Shown piece after piece: positions 8,351 through 17,416 of a stretch of 50,984 nt of DNA. Location of the stretch: the NCBI GenBank assembly GCA_041687435.1, contig JAWLBX010000025.1:1-50984 (forward strand), read 5' to 3'. Under the pieces are notes generated by a model that was not told the DNA's origin, searched no databases, and saw only the letters and a program-made list of their open reading frames with translations. Position 1 is the stretch's first letter, and each line of letters starts with the position of its first letter. The DNA is from JACKII01 sp041687435. Its GTDB lineage: Bacteria; Pseudomonadota; Alphaproteobacteria; Bin95. A program made the translations under genes and the position numbers.

Positions 8351-9115
8351 ATGACCAAATCTCTTGAAGGCAGAGTCGCCATCGTTACCGGCGCATTTCG
8401 CGGTCTCGGCCGTGCCTATGCCGAAGCCCTGGGCCGCGAGGGCGCGGCAGTGGTTTGCGCCGATGTCCGCTATTGCGACGACACGGTGGCCGGCATCGTG
8501 CAGGCGGGCGGCAAGGCCGTTGCCGCCACATGCGATGTTACCGACATGGCGGCCTGTCAGGCCATGGCCGATCTGGCGGTGCAGCGCTATGGGCGCATCG
8601 ACGTGTTGGTCAATAACGCTGCCCTCTATGCCAACATGAAGGGCGGCAAGTTCGATACGCTCGACCCGGCGGAGTGGCAGAAAATGCTGGATGTGAATGT
8701 CACCGGCATATGGCATTGCTGCAATGCGGTGATCGGCCAGATGCGGGAACAGAAGAGCGGCTCCATCATCAACATCTCCTCGCTGGCCGCTGTGTATGGC
8801 TTCCCGAACGCCGTGCACTACGCCATGAGCAAGGGCGCGGTCATCGGCATGACCCGTGCCATGGCGCGCGAGGTCGGGCGCGACTGGATCCGCGTCAACG
8901 CCGTTGCCCCCAGCGCCGTGATGACAGAGGGCACCAAGGAATTCTTTGGCGAGCGTCTGGACAAGGCGGCCAGCACCATCGCCCAGGGGCAGGCCCTGCA
9001 ACGCAACCTGGAGGCGGACGATCTGACCGGCACGATCGTTTACTTGGCCAGTGATGCTTCCAAGTTCGTCACCGGTCAGACCATCATGGTCGATGGCGGC
9101 ACCGTCTTCCTCTAG
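8351..9115 (+). CDS. SDR family NAD(P)-dependent oxidoreductase
   Basis: A classical SDR of 254 aa with TGAFRGLG at 13-20, NNAA at 88-91, and catalytic Ser144, Tyr157 and Lys161 (YAMSK). It ends in the common VTGQTIMVDGGTVFL. CADVR after the second beta strand suggests NAD(H) preference, which is inference. AGGCGGAGC precedes the ATG. It is divergently transcribed from the amidohydrolase about 100 bases away, so the two may share a control region. Confidence 0.92.
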   Translation: MTKSLEGRVAIVTGAFRGLGRAYAEALGREGAAVVCADVRYCDDTVAGIVQAGGKAVAATCDVTDMAACQAMADLAVQRYGRIDVLVNNAALYANMKGGKFDTLDPAEWQKMLDVNVTGIWHCCNAVIGQMREQKSGSIINISSLAAVYGFPNAVHYAMSKGAVIGMTRAMAREVGRDWIRVNAVAPSAVMTEGTKEFFGERLDKAASTIAQGQALQRNLEADDLTGTIVYLASDASKFVTGQTIMVDGGTVFL

Positions 9116-9313
9116 CTGTCGACCACTGCACTGCCAGCCCGCTCGGGTCATACCGCCTGATCGGGTGGCCGCGGCTTTTCTAATTGTTTTCCTTGCATTT
9201 CGTCGAATGCGTTCCAGAATATAAAATTGGTTAGGACTATTTCGCGGTATTGTCGCGCGAACCGGATTTGCAAGCACGTGCCGCGACGGGGAAACAGTAT
9301 CGGAGGTTAGCCG
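9116..9313. promoter_or_regulatory. Upstream region of the first CFA synthase
   Basis: This 198-base gap separates the SDR stop from the CFA synthase ATG. It has a T-rich stretch near 9177-9195 and an AT-rich patch near 9219-9232 (ATATAAAATTGG), the best location for a -10 element, but no -35 is correctly spaced. A strong GGAGG lies 7 bases before the ATG. Confidence 0.3.
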
Positions 9314-10555
9314 ATGTTGTTTGGCAAATTGCTGCAACAGGTTATTCAAAATGGTCACTTGACCCTGATTGACGCTAACGGATGGCGCCATGATTTTGGT
9401 GCGATTGGCGACAGCGATCACGTCACCATTCGTTTGCACGACCCTGCCTTGCACTGGAAACTGGCCCTCAACCCCCGCCTGTATCTTGGCGAGGCGTTCA
9501 TGGAAGGCACCTTAACGGCCGAGGACGGCGGCGACATTTATGATTTTCTCGCCCTCGTCGGCCGTAATAATGCGCATCAACCGGTCAGCCGTCTCGATGG
9601 GCTGCTGATGCGGTTCCGCCATTATGCCCGCCGGCTGAGCCAGGCCAACCCGATTGGCCAATCACAGCGCAACGTGGCGCATCATTACGATCTGTCTGAC
9701 GATCTCTACGAGATGTTCCTGGACCCGCGCCGACAATACTCCTGCGCTTACTTCCCCCGGCCGGACATAACACTCGCGGAAGCCCAGTTGGCGAAACTCA
9801 ATCACATCGCAGGCAAACTACGCATGAAACCCGGTCAAAAGGTGCTGGATATCGGCTGCGGCTGGGGCGGCATGGCGATGCATCTGGCCGAAACCGCCGA
9901 TGTGGAGGTCACAGGCATCACGCTTTCGACCGAGCAACTTGCCTATGCCCGCGCCAGTGCTGAGGAGCGCGGTCTGGCCGGGCGGGTAAGGTTCGAATTG
10001 CGCGACTACCGGGATGAACGCGGCACCTACGACCGGATCGTTTCGGTCGGCATGTTCGAACATGTCGGCGCGCCGAACTACGACACGTTCTTCCGTTGCG
10101 TCCGCAACCGGCTGGCTGATGATGGCGTTGCATTGCTGCACACCATCGTGCAGATGAACCCGCCGCAGCCGACGAACCCCTGGCTTTTGAAATACATTTT
10201 CCCGGGCGGTTACTGTCCCGCTCCATCGGAGGTCATTGCCTCTGTCGAGCGTAGTGCCCTCTGGATCACCGACATGGAAACGCTGCGCCTGCATTATGCA
10301 GAGACCCTGCGCAACTGGCGCAAGGCATTCCATGCGCATTGGGACGAAGCGGCGAGCCTCTATGACGAACGCTTCTGCCGGATGTGGGATTTCTATTTGG
10401 CGGGCGCCGAGCTTGGCTTTCGGTACGGGGGCCACATGGTGGCCCAGGTCCAACTGGCCCGGCAGCAAGACGCCGTGCCCCTGACCCGCGATTACATGTA
10501 CGACGAAAAACCGGAACCGCGGGCAGAAACCTATCGGCCCCGCCGCGTCGCGTGA
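9314..10555 (+). CDS. cfa: Cyclopropane-fatty-acyl-phospholipid synthase
   Basis: The 413-aa protein is a CFA-type S-adenosylmethionine-dependent methyltransferase, which adds a methylene group across the double bond of unsaturated acyl chains in membrane phospholipids. It has an N-terminal lipid-binding region, then VAHHYDLSDDLYEMFLD (about 121-137), YSCAYFP, and the SAM-binding VLDIGCGWGG at 178-187, followed by SVGMFEHVG and the late HYAETLRNWR. A GGAGG ribosome binding site fits the ATG. The next gene follows after 45 bases on the same strand. A second CFA-type gene lies at 14555-15781, so the two may differ in substrate or induction. Confidence 0.93.
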   Translation: MLFGKLLQQVIQNGHLTLIDANGWRHDFGAIGDSDHVTIRLHDPALHWKLALNPRLYLGEAFMEGTLTAEDGGDIYDFLALVGRNNAHQPVSRLDGLLMRFRHYARRLSQANPIGQSQRNVAHHYDLSDDLYEMFLDPRRQYSCAYFPRPDITLAEAQLAKLNHIAGKLRMKPGQKVLDIGCGWGGMAMHLAETADVEVTGITLSTEQLAYARASAEERGLAGRVRFELRDYRDERGTYDRIVSVGMFEHVGAPNYDTFFRCVRNRLADDGVALLHTIVQMNPPQPTNPWLLKYIFPGGYCPAPSEVIASVERSALWITDMETLRLHYAETLRNWRKAFHAHWDEAASLYDERFCRMWDFYLAGAELGFRYGGHMVAQVQLARQQDAVPLTRDYMYDEKPEPRAETYRPRRVA

Positions 10556-10600
10556 TAAGGAAGAAAGAGCCCTTCCCCACCGACCGGAGCATTTCGCCGC

Positions 10601-11722
10601 ATGGCCAGCATCGCCTATCCCAATGCGCCCATTCCGGCGGGCATCCGCTCCCGCTTTGCCGACAACGGCAACGGCCTGACCATGCACTACCTGGAAGCCG
10701 GCTGGCAGAAGCCAGACCGCCCGATGGTGCTGCTGCTGCACGGCTTTCCGGAACTTGCCTACAGCTGGCGCAAGGTCATGCCGGCTCTGGCGGCAGCGGG
10801 CTATCACGTGGTCGCGCCGGATCAACGCGGTTATGGCCGAACGCTTGGCTGGGATCCGGCTTATGACGGCGATCTTGCCTCCTTCCATGCCCTGAATCTG
10901 GTGCGGGACGCGCTGGGATTGCTTCATGCGCTTGGCCGCAGCCAGGTGCAGATGGTGGTCGGACACGACTTCGGCGCCATGGTTGCCGGCTGGGCGGCAC
11001 TTGTGCGGCCGGATTTGTTCCACCGCTGCGTGCTGATAAGCGCCCCCTTTTCCGGCCCGCCCGGCCTGAAACTGCCCAACCCGGCCCGGGACTTGCACGT
11101 TGACCTTGCAGCGCTGGAACGGCCGCGCAAACACTACCAGTGGTATTACTGCACCCGCCTTGCCAACGCGGACATGCAAGGCGCACCGCAGGGCATGCAG
11201 GCATTCCTGCGCGCCTACTTTCACCAGAAAAGCGCCGACTGGGCGGCGAACGAACCGCATCCTCTGGCCGAATGGAGCGCGGCAGAGCTGGCCAAATTAC
11301 CTACCTATTATGTGATGGACCTTGCCCAGACCATGCCGGAAACGGTGGCGCACGAAATGCCATCCGCTGCCTCAATCGCCTCCTGCGAATGGCTGCCGGA
11401 TGACGAGCTTGCGGTCTACGCCGCCGAGTACCTGCGCCTGGGCTTTCAGGGCGGGTTGAACTGGTATCGCTGCCGGGTCGCGCCGCAGTTCCGGCCGCGC
11501 GAACAGCTTTACGCCGGACGCACCATCGACGTTCCCACATGGTTCATATCGGGTCAAAGCGATTGGGGTACCCACCAATCCCCTGGCGCATTCGAGGCGA
11601 TGCAGACCCGCGCGTGCACTGACTTCCGCACCGCCCATCTCCTGCCCGGCGCCGGACACTGGGCGCAGCAGGAACAGCCAACCGCAGTGGCGAAGCTGCT
11701 GGTGGAGGCAGCGACTGCCTAA
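10601..11722 (+). CDS. Epoxide-hydrolase-like alpha/beta hydrolase
   Basis: This 373-aa alpha/beta hydrolase has the oxyanion motif HGFP (47-50) and nucleophile elbow GHDFGA with Asp123, which points to epoxide hydrolase or haloalkane dehalogenase chemistry through an aspartyl ester. His353 in GAGHW completes the charge relay. A long cap region lies between about 150 and 290. Presence of Asp rather than Ser excludes a simple esterase. It follows the CFA synthase by 45 bases and may be cotranscribed with it. Its TAA overlaps the convergent stop of the ABC ATPase gene by 4 bases. Confidence 0.88.
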   Translation: MASIAYPNAPIPAGIRSRFADNGNGLTMHYLEAGWQKPDRPMVLLLHGFPELAYSWRKVMPALAAAGYHVVAPDQRGYGRTLGWDPAYDGDLASFHALNLVRDALGLLHALGRSQVQMVVGHDFGAMVAGWAALVRPDLFHRCVLISAPFSGPPGLKLPNPARDLHVDLAALERPRKHYQWYYCTRLANADMQGAPQGMQAFLRAYFHQKSADWAANEPHPLAEWSAAELAKLPTYYVMDLAQTMPETVAHEMPSAASIASCEWLPDDELAVYAAEYLRLGFQGGLNWYRCRVAPQFRPREQLYAGRTIDVPTWFISGQSDWGTHQSPGAFEAMQTRACTDFRTAHLLPGAGHWAQQEQPTAVAKLLVEAATA

Positions 11723-13428
11723 GCCGCGATCTCCCGGATGAATTTTGGGGCCAGCCGCAGCAGTTCCTGTGTGTACTCATGCCGCGGGTGTTCGAACAGG
11801 GTCTCGCTGTCTGCCACCTCACACAATTCGCCGTAACGCATAACGGCAATGCGGTCGCACATCTGCCGGATCACTGCCAAGTCATGGCTGATGAACAGCA
11901 TGGTCAGGCCCAGGTCGTCCTGCAAATCCTTTAGCAAATTCAGCAAGGACGCCTGAATCGATACGTCGAGCGCACTGGTCGGCTCGTCGCAGATCAGAAA
12001 GCGGGGCCGCATCACCAAAGCCCGAGCAATGCAGATGCGCTGCCGCTGGCCGCCAGAGAACTGGTGCGGATATTTTCCGCCCGCATCCGCCGCAAGGCCG
12101 ACCCGCTGCAACACCTGCGCCGCCAGGTCGCGCGCCTCGGCAGCGCCGGCCATGCCGTGGTGGATCACCGGCTCGGCGATGATGTCCCGCACCCGCATGC
12201 GCGGGTTCAGCGAACTGAACGGGTCCTGGAAAATGATCTGCATGTCGATGCATTCGGCCCGCAGCCGTGAAGCCCGCCCCAGGCCAGTGATGTCGCGGCC
12301 GTTATAGGTAATCCGCCCTTCCAAGGGGATCTCCAACCCCACAATCATCCTGGCCACGGTCGATTTGCCGGAGCCGCTTTCGCCTACCAGGCCAAACGTC
12401 TCCCCCTGGCGGATTTCGAGCGAAACGTTGTTGACCGCTCGGAAATAGGTATTCCAACGCTTCAGCACACCCTTGGTCTTGATGAACTGAACGGACAGGT
12501 TTTCGACCTTGACCAGCGGTTCGTCTCGATACGCGGCCCGCGTCAATCCATCGAACCAAGTCAGACGATTGGTCATGGCCTCGGTCGTGCTGGTCTCGCC
12601 CGCCTCGCCACTGGCATGGACCAACTCGAACCGGTCCAACTTCACATCGGTCCGCGGCACGGCCGCGATCAGGCTTTGAGTGTATTCGCGTTGCGGCCGG
12701 TTGATAATGTTGGCGGTCGTGTCCAATTCGACCACGCGCCCGTGCCGCATCACCGCCACCCGGTCCGTCACCTCGTTGATCACAGCCATGTCGTGCGTGA
12801 TCAGGACGACCCCCAACTGCCGCTCCCGGCAGAGGGTTCGGATCAGCTCCAGGATTTCCGATTGGATCGAGACATCGAGCGCCGTCGTCGGCTCGTCCGC
12901 AAGCAGCAGGTCCGGCTCACCGGCCAACGCCAGCGCGATCACCACCCGCTGCCGCATACCACCGGAAAACTGGTGCGGGTATTGGCTGACCCGGTGCTCC
13001 GGTTCGGGGATACCGACCTGCCGCAGCAACTCCACCGCCCGCGCCCGCAGCGCTTCGCCGGAAAGGCCAAGGTGCAGACGCACGGTCTCCATGATCTGAA
13101 AACCCACCGTCAGCACCGGGTTCAGCGCGGTCTGCGGATCCTGGAAGATCATGCCAATTCGCTTGCCGCGAACCGCCTGCATCCCGTCATCCGAAAGCGC
13201 CATAAGATCGGTGCCATTCAGGCGAATGGCGCCTGTCTCGATGTATCCAGGATAGTCGATCAACCGCATGATTGCGGTGGAGATCGTCGACTTTCCCGCC
13301 CCCGACTCGCCGACAATGCCCAGTATCTCGCCAGCGTCGACGGCAAAGCTCACGTCGCGCACTGCGATGAATTTGCCCGTGCGCGTCGGATAGACGACGG
13401 TTAGGTTTTCGACTTCGAACAATGGCAC
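11719..13428 (-). CDS. Fused dipeptide/oligopeptide-type ABC transporter ATPase
   Basis: The protein (569 aa) holds two ABC ATPase domains in tandem, as in DppD-DppF or YejF-like fusions. The first has Walker A GESGAGKST (about 40-48), signature FSGGMRQR and Walker B LLLADEPTTALD. The second has GESGSGKST, FSGGQRQR and LICDEPTSALD. Both carry the oligopeptide-family C-terminal extension. It would energise uptake of peptides, nickel or similar solutes, but no permease or binding-protein gene is adjacent. I chose the GTG at 13428 because GGAG lies 9 bases upstream and the product then starts like its relatives; a GTG at 13461 is the alternative. The stop overlaps the convergent hydrolase. Confidence 0.9.
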   Translation of the reverse strand: MPLFEVENLTVVYPTRTGKFIAVRDVSFAVDAGEILGIVGESGAGKSTISTAIMRLIDYPGYIETGAIRLNGTDLMALSDDGMQAVRGKRIGMIFQDPQTALNPVLTVGFQIMETVRLHLGLSGEALRARAVELLRQVGIPEPEHRVSQYPHQFSGGMRQRVVIALALAGEPDLLLADEPTTALDVSIQSEILELIRTLCRERQLGVVLITHDMAVINEVTDRVAVMRHGRVVELDTTANIINRPQREYTQSLIAAVPRTDVKLDRFELVHASGEAGETSTTEAMTNRLTWFDGLTRAAYRDEPLVKVENLSVQFIKTKGVLKRWNTYFRAVNNVSLEIRQGETFGLVGESGSGKSTVARMIVGLEIPLEGRITYNGRDITGLGRASRLRAECIDMQIIFQDPFSSLNPRMRVRDIIAEPVIHHGMAGAAEARDLAAQVLQRVGLAADAGGKYPHQFSGGQRQRICIARALVMRPRFLICDEPTSALDVSIQASLLNLLKDLQDDLGLTMLFISHDLAVIRQMCDRIAVMRYGELCEVADSETLFEHPRHEYTQELLRLAPKFIREIAA

Positions 13429-13582
13429 GCGCGCTCGCTCCGCTAAGGGCCAGTGCCGCACAATCTAGCCGGTTCCGCCGCGCCTGTCAGCGCAAAGGCA
13501 TAGGGCGCCATTCGCCTATTCCGCCCGGCCCCGGCCTCGCCTATTGTGTGCCGCAAATGACCCTCAGCACAGGATACGCTCC

Positions 13583-14518
13583 ATGGCCCTCGTCGCGATC
13601 CAGATGGACCCGATTCACTCAATCGATGTGAAAGGCGACAGCTCGCTGATGCTGGCGCTGGAGGCACAGCGGCGCGGGCACGAATTATTCCATTATCTGC
13701 CGAACGGCCTGTCGCTGAAAAACGGCAAGGTCATCGCCCGCGGCCATCCGCTGAGCGTGCGGTATGACCTGAAAGATCATTACACCATGGGCGAGGAGCG
13801 CTCGATGGATCTGACGGAAGCGGCAGTTGTGCTGATGCGCCAGGATCCGCCTTTCGACATGTCCTACATCACCGCGACGCACATTCTCGACCATATCCAC
13901 CCGAAAACCCTGGTGGTCAACAACCCGTCCGCCGTTCGGAATGCGCCCGAAAAACTGTTTGTCACCCATTTCGAAGACATCATGCCGCCGACGCTGATTT
14001 CGTCCGACCGGCGGGAGATCATGGCATTCCGGGACGAGTACAAGGATATCATCGTCAAGCCGCTGTTCGGCAACGGCGGCGCCGGCGTGTTTCACCTGAA
14101 GCCGGGTGACGAAAATCTCACCTCGTTGTTAGAACTCTTCACCCAGATGTTCCGGGAGCCGGTGATCGTCCAGAAATACCTGCCGGAAGTGCGTCAGGGC
14201 GACAAGCGCGTAATCCTGGTGGATGGCGTGGCCGTTGGCGGCATCAACCGCGTGCCGGCAGAAGGCGAGGCCCGCGCCAACATGCATGTCGGCGGCCGCG
14301 CGCTCAAAACCCTGCTGACCCCGCGCGAGCGCGAAATCTGCGAGATCATCGGCCCGACCCTGCGCGAGCAGGGCCTGATCTTCGTCGGCATCGACGTGAT
14401 CGGCGACTTCATCACGGAAATCAACGTCACATCGCCGACCGGCATTCAGGAAATGAACCGCTTCGACGAAACCAATATCGAGCGCCTGATTTGGGATGCG
14501 ATCGAGGCGCGGCTGTAA
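13583..14518 (+). CDS. gshB: Glutathione synthase
   Basis: The 311-aa protein matches bacterial GshB, which joins gamma-glutamylcysteine and glycine using ATP. It begins with the typical IQMDPIHSI, contains RQDPPFDMSYI and IHPKTLVVNNP in the N-terminal half, and the ATP-grasp segments IVKPLFGNGGAGVF, QKYLPEV and ITEINVTSPTGIQE. The start at 13583 was chosen because AGGAT precedes it and related proteins start here; an upstream in-frame ATG at 13544 would add 13 unrelated residues. It is divergent from the ABC ATPase gene. gshA is not in the window. Confidence 0.95.
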   Translation: MALVAIQMDPIHSIDVKGDSSLMLALEAQRRGHELFHYLPNGLSLKNGKVIARGHPLSVRYDLKDHYTMGEERSMDLTEAAVVLMRQDPPFDMSYITATHILDHIHPKTLVVNNPSAVRNAPEKLFVTHFEDIMPPTLISSDRREIMAFRDEYKDIIVKPLFGNGGAGVFHLKPGDENLTSLLELFTQMFREPVIVQKYLPEVRQGDKRVILVDGVAVGGINRVPAEGEARANMHVGGRALKTLLTPREREICEIIGPTLREQGLIFVGIDVIGDFITEINVTSPTGIQEMNRFDETNIERLIWDAIEARL

Positions 14519-14528
14519 CCGCCGCGCC
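14506..14528 (+). terminator. Hairpin overlapping the gshB stop codon
   Basis: An 8-bp GC stem (GGCGCGGC with GCCGCGCC) encloses the gshB stop and is followed by a short pyrimidine stretch. It lies between two convergent genes. The support is structural only. Confidence 0.3.
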
Positions 14529-14554
14529 TTCGCGCCTTTCCGCCGGTCGAATCG

Positions 14555-15781
14555 TCAAGCGTGGCGCAATTCCACGTGGACCACATCCGTGCGCCCATAA
14601 GCGAAAGAGGCGGCGCAGATCTCCAGATAAAAGCGCCAACTGCGCATAAAACTATCGGAATAGCCCAGCGCCTTGATTTTCGGCCCGGCCTCCTCGAACC
14701 GCTCGACCCACTCGCGCAGGGTACGGGCATAATCCTGGCCAAAACGGAACATATTTTCCGCTGCCAGCCGGGCCCGGTCCGCCTCCTGTGCAATCCGCTC
14801 GGGCGACAGAAGCATGCCGCCCGGAAACGTATAGTGCCGGATGAAGTCGGAGCGCGAGCGGTAGGATGGAAAATGGTCGTCCTCGACGATAATCGCCTGG
14901 ATTGCTGCCCGGCCATGTTCGGCCAGCCGCTTCTTGATCTGGCCGAAATAGGCCGGCCAATATCGCTCGCCCACCGCCTCGATCATTTCGATGGAAACGA
15001 TGCTATCGAACTTTCCCTGCACGTCGCGGTAGTCGCATAGCTGAATGTCCGCGGTCTTGCCCGCCAGCCGCTCCGTCGCGAATGCATGCTGCGAGGGGGA
15101 GATGGTCAGCGCCGTGACGTTGCGGCCATCATCCGCCGCTGCTTCGGCGAAGCCGCCCCAGCCGCAGCCGATTTCCAGCACCCGCTCGCCTGTGTTTTCC
15201 GTGCGGTCAAGCAGACGGCGGTATTTTTTCGTCTGCGCCTCCTCCAGCGAGACATCTGGGCTTCCATACAGCGCGCTGGAATAGGTCAGCGTCCGGTCGA
15301 GCCACAGCTTGTAGAAGTCATTGCCTACATCGTAATGGGCCTTGATATTCCGCCTGCTGCCACTTTTCGAATTGCGGCGCAAAAACCGGTCCGTCAGCAG
15401 AAACAGTGCCCGGTTCCACGGCGAACCATGCAGATGGGAACCGAGCGCATTCTCGTTGGCAAGCGCCAAATAGGTCAGATCTTCGATCGAGGGCGTATCC
15501 CAAAGCCCCTCAATATAGGCCGCGCCGAATCCGATATCGCCGCGTGCGGCCAGCGCCGAGATTGCCCCCCAATCACGAACCGCCAATTCCGCTTCGCGTC
15601 CGCCACCATTGCCGAAACGATGCCGCTCGCCCTCCGGAGTGACTACCGTCAGATGACCGACATCAATACCCTCGCAGGTTTTCAAAAACCGGCGCGCGAC
15701 AGTGTTGGAAACGGAAGGACGGCCGCCCTTCGCTGCAATATCGGCCCGGTTGGCCGAAGATTCATGTGTGGACGAGCTCAT
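14555..15781 (-). CDS. Cyclopropane-fatty-acyl-phospholipid synthase family protein
   Basis: A second CFA-like methyltransferase, 408 aa. The Ser/Thr/Ala-rich first 30 residues look unstructured. IKAHYDVGNDFYKLWLD (about 146-162), TYSSALY and the SAM motif VLEIGCGWGG at 201-210 are clear, as are SIEMIEAVGERYW and the late YARTLREWVERFEE. It differs in sequence from the CFA synthase at 9314 (MIEAVGE versus MFEHVGA), and belongs to the subgroup often labelled simply SAM-dependent methyltransferase or cfa2. The catalytic target may be unsaturated lipid but is not proven. GGGAAG precedes the ATG. Confidence 0.9.
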   Translation of the reverse strand: MSSSTHESSANRADIAAKGGRPSVSNTVARRFLKTCEGIDVGHLTVVTPEGERHRFGNGGGREAELAVRDWGAISALAARGDIGFGAAYIEGLWDTPSIEDLTYLALANENALGSHLHGSPWNRALFLLTDRFLRRNSKSGSRRNIKAHYDVGNDFYKLWLDRTLTYSSALYGSPDVSLEEAQTKKYRRLLDRTENTGERVLEIGCGWGGFAEAAADDGRNVTALTISPSQHAFATERLAGKTADIQLCDYRDVQGKFDSIVSIEMIEAVGERYWPAYFGQIKKRLAEHGRAAIQAIIVEDDHFPSYRSRSDFIRHYTFPGGMLLSPERIAQEADRARLAAENMFRFGQDYARTLREWVERFEEAGPKIKALGYSDSFMRSWRFYLEICAASFAYGRTDVVHVELRHA

Positions 15782-15873
15782 CGGATCACTTCCCTCGTAG
15801 GCCTAACGCCGCTTCTTGGTTAGCGCATGATTCCCTTTAACCGCAGACCCAGTCTCCGGATCAAGCAAAACAC

Positions 15874-15891
15874 GCAGCCTTATGAGGCTGC
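15874..15891 (-). terminator. Hairpin with short T run after the RidA-like gene
   Basis: A perfect 7-bp stem (GCAGCCT with AGGCTGC) and a 4-base loop lie about 55 bases past the RidA-like stop. On the minus strand it is followed by GTGTTTTGC, a modest U tract, which makes it one of the better intrinsic terminators in the window. Confidence 0.5.
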
Positions 15892-15944
15892 CCATTTGCC
15901 GATCATATTTCCACGTGCTTTTCGTCAAGAGCAACCGCAAATCA

Positions 15945-16343
15945 CTAGGCTGGGATTACGGCGTGCGCTTCGATTTCCACCATGGCGCCATCGGCGATCA
16001 GACCGCTGACTTCGACCAGGGTAATGGCCGGAAAATGACGCCCCATGGTGACCTTCCAGGCATCGCCCAGCGCACGGCCCGCCGCGCGGTACTCAGCCAA
16101 CGAGGTCACAAACCATGTGAGTTTGGTCACATGCTCCGGGCTGCCGCCCGCAACCGCCAGAACTTCCAAGACATTAGCGAGCGCCTGCCGGCACTGCTCG
16201 GCAAAGCCATCCGCCATTTCTCCGGTCAGTTGATCATGGCCGACCTGTCCGGCCACGAACACATGCCGGCCTTCCGCCACTATCCCGTTCGAGAAACCGG
16301 GCGGCCGTGGCCACCCCTCTGGCTGCAAAACATCCATTACCAT
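15945..16343 (-). CDS. RidA/YjgF family protein
   Basis: The 132-aa protein has the YjgF/RidA fold signature: FSNGIVAEGRHVFVAGQVG near the start, a central FAEQCRQALANVLEVL helix and EIEAHAVIPA at the end. RidA enzymes hydrolyse reactive enamine and imine intermediates such as 2-aminoacrylate. The catalytic Arg of true RidA sits just before the CVEVARLP strand; the matching segment here is PAITLVEVSGL with no Arg, so this is more likely another Rid subfamily of unknown role. AGGAGG overlaps the stop of the upstream membrane protein gene, which supports the ATG at 16343 and cotranscription. Confidence 0.85.
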   Translation of the reverse strand: MVMDVLQPEGWPRPPGFSNGIVAEGRHVFVAGQVGHDQLTGEMADGFAEQCRQALANVLEVLAVAGGSPEHVTKLTWFVTSLAEYRAAGRALGDAWKVTMGRHFPAITLVEVSGLIADGAMVEIEAHAVIPA

Positions 16344-16349
16344 TTGAGA

Positions 16350-16355
16350 CCTCCT
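16350..16355 (-). promoter_or_regulatory. Consensus ribosome binding site of the RidA-like gene
   Basis: A perfect AGGAGG sits 6 bases before the ATG at 16343 and overlaps the TAG stop of the upstream gene. This fixes the RidA-like start and implies coupling of the two genes. Confidence 0.75.
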
Positions 16356-17343
16356 AACCGTTCTGGGATCGCTCGCGGCGCTTCTGCCGGCGCCACCAGG
16401 CCCAGCGTGTCGCAACCCTGCCCTGAATCGATACCTCCGCCGTCAGCATCAGCGCCGCCGCCAACAGCAAAGGCAGCAGGAAATACACGGCGCGATAGGT
16501 GATCACGGCGGCCACAATCGTCTCACGGCTGATCGTGTCCGGCAATAGCAAAAGCAGTACCGCCTCGAATACGCCCAGCCCGCCCGGCACCTGGCTGATC
16601 ATGCCGCTGACATAGGCGATCACGAAGATGCCGATGAAGTGCCAGTAGTCGAGCCCGCCATGGACGGGCAGCAAAAAGAACAACGCCCCCGCCGCGAAGC
16701 CCCATTCAACCGCAGCCGCGCCAAACTGGGTAATGACGATGCCCAGCCGTGGCGGCGGCAAGGTGACCCCTTTCAGATTGATGGTTGGCCACTTCAAAAG
16801 GCTCCAGGCCAGATAGGCACTGCCGACCAGCGCCGCAGCGACGCCAATCAGATAGGCCGATGACACCGGCAACTGGGTGGCCAGCGCCAGCCCCTCTGCA
16901 TTGCGCAGAATCAACAAACCGGCAATTGTCACAATCCCCAGCACATAGGCTGTACCGCCGAAAACGATCACCCGCGCGATATCGACCAGCGGCACTTTCC
17001 ACTGGATGAAGAACCGGTAGCGCACGGAATTGCCGGTGACCGCACCGAAGCCAAGGTTGTGGCTGAACGCATAGGAAATAAACGAAACCAGGAGGATGCG
17101 GGCAAACCGCATCTCCCGCTTGATATACTGAAACGCGGTCGAGTCGTAGATCGACAGTGTCAGATACGCCCCAAATGTGCACGCCAGCGCCAAAAGGATG
17201 CTGGATAGCGAAAGCTCATGAAACTGCGTCAGGACTGCATCGAATTTCAGAACCTGGATTTGCTTCCACAAGACCCAAACTGCCGCCGCGGAGACGCCTA
17301 TGCCGACAAGAATGCCGGCGATATGGGCGATTCGTTTCCACAT
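16354..17343 (-). CDS. Lysylphosphatidylglycerol synthase TM-region family membrane protein
   Basis: The 329-aa protein is mostly hydrophobic, with about eight predicted membrane segments by eye, and matches the LPG_synthase_TM (UPF0104/YbhN) family. ISYAFSHNLGFGAVTGNSVR and GMISQVPGGLGVFEAVLL are the characteristic conserved loops. The C-terminus is basic (RRQKRRERSQNG) and probably cytoplasmic. In MprF this domain flips aminoacylated lipids; stand-alone members such as this lack the aminoacyltransferase domain and may act as flippases or transporters, which is inference. It appears to form an operon with the RidA-like gene downstream. Confidence 0.85.
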   Translation of the reverse strand: MWKRIAHIAGILVGIGVSAAAVWVLWKQIQVLKFDAVLTQFHELSLSSILLALACTFGAYLTLSIYDSTAFQYIKREMRFARILLVSFISYAFSHNLGFGAVTGNSVRYRFFIQWKVPLVDIARVIVFGGTAYVLGIVTIAGLLILRNAEGLALATQLPVSSAYLIGVAAALVGSAYLAWSLLKWPTINLKGVTLPPPRLGIVITQFGAAAVEWGFAAGALFFLLPVHGGLDYWHFIGIFVIAYVSGMISQVPGGLGVFEAVLLLLLPDTISRETIVAAVITYRAVYFLLPLLLAAALMLTAEVSIQGRVATRWAWWRRQKRRERSQNG

Positions 17344-17416
17344 ACAGGGCTTGGTCCTTTGCTCGACTGGCTGGGGAGGCGGCGCAAGGGGCTGTGCCGC
17401 CGCTTCTCCCTACGAT

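Noticed and set aside
9818..11260. A 480-codon minus-strand open frame opposite the CFA synthase and epoxide hydrolase genes
   Set aside because: It spans two plus-strand genes with full motifs and has no domain of its own.
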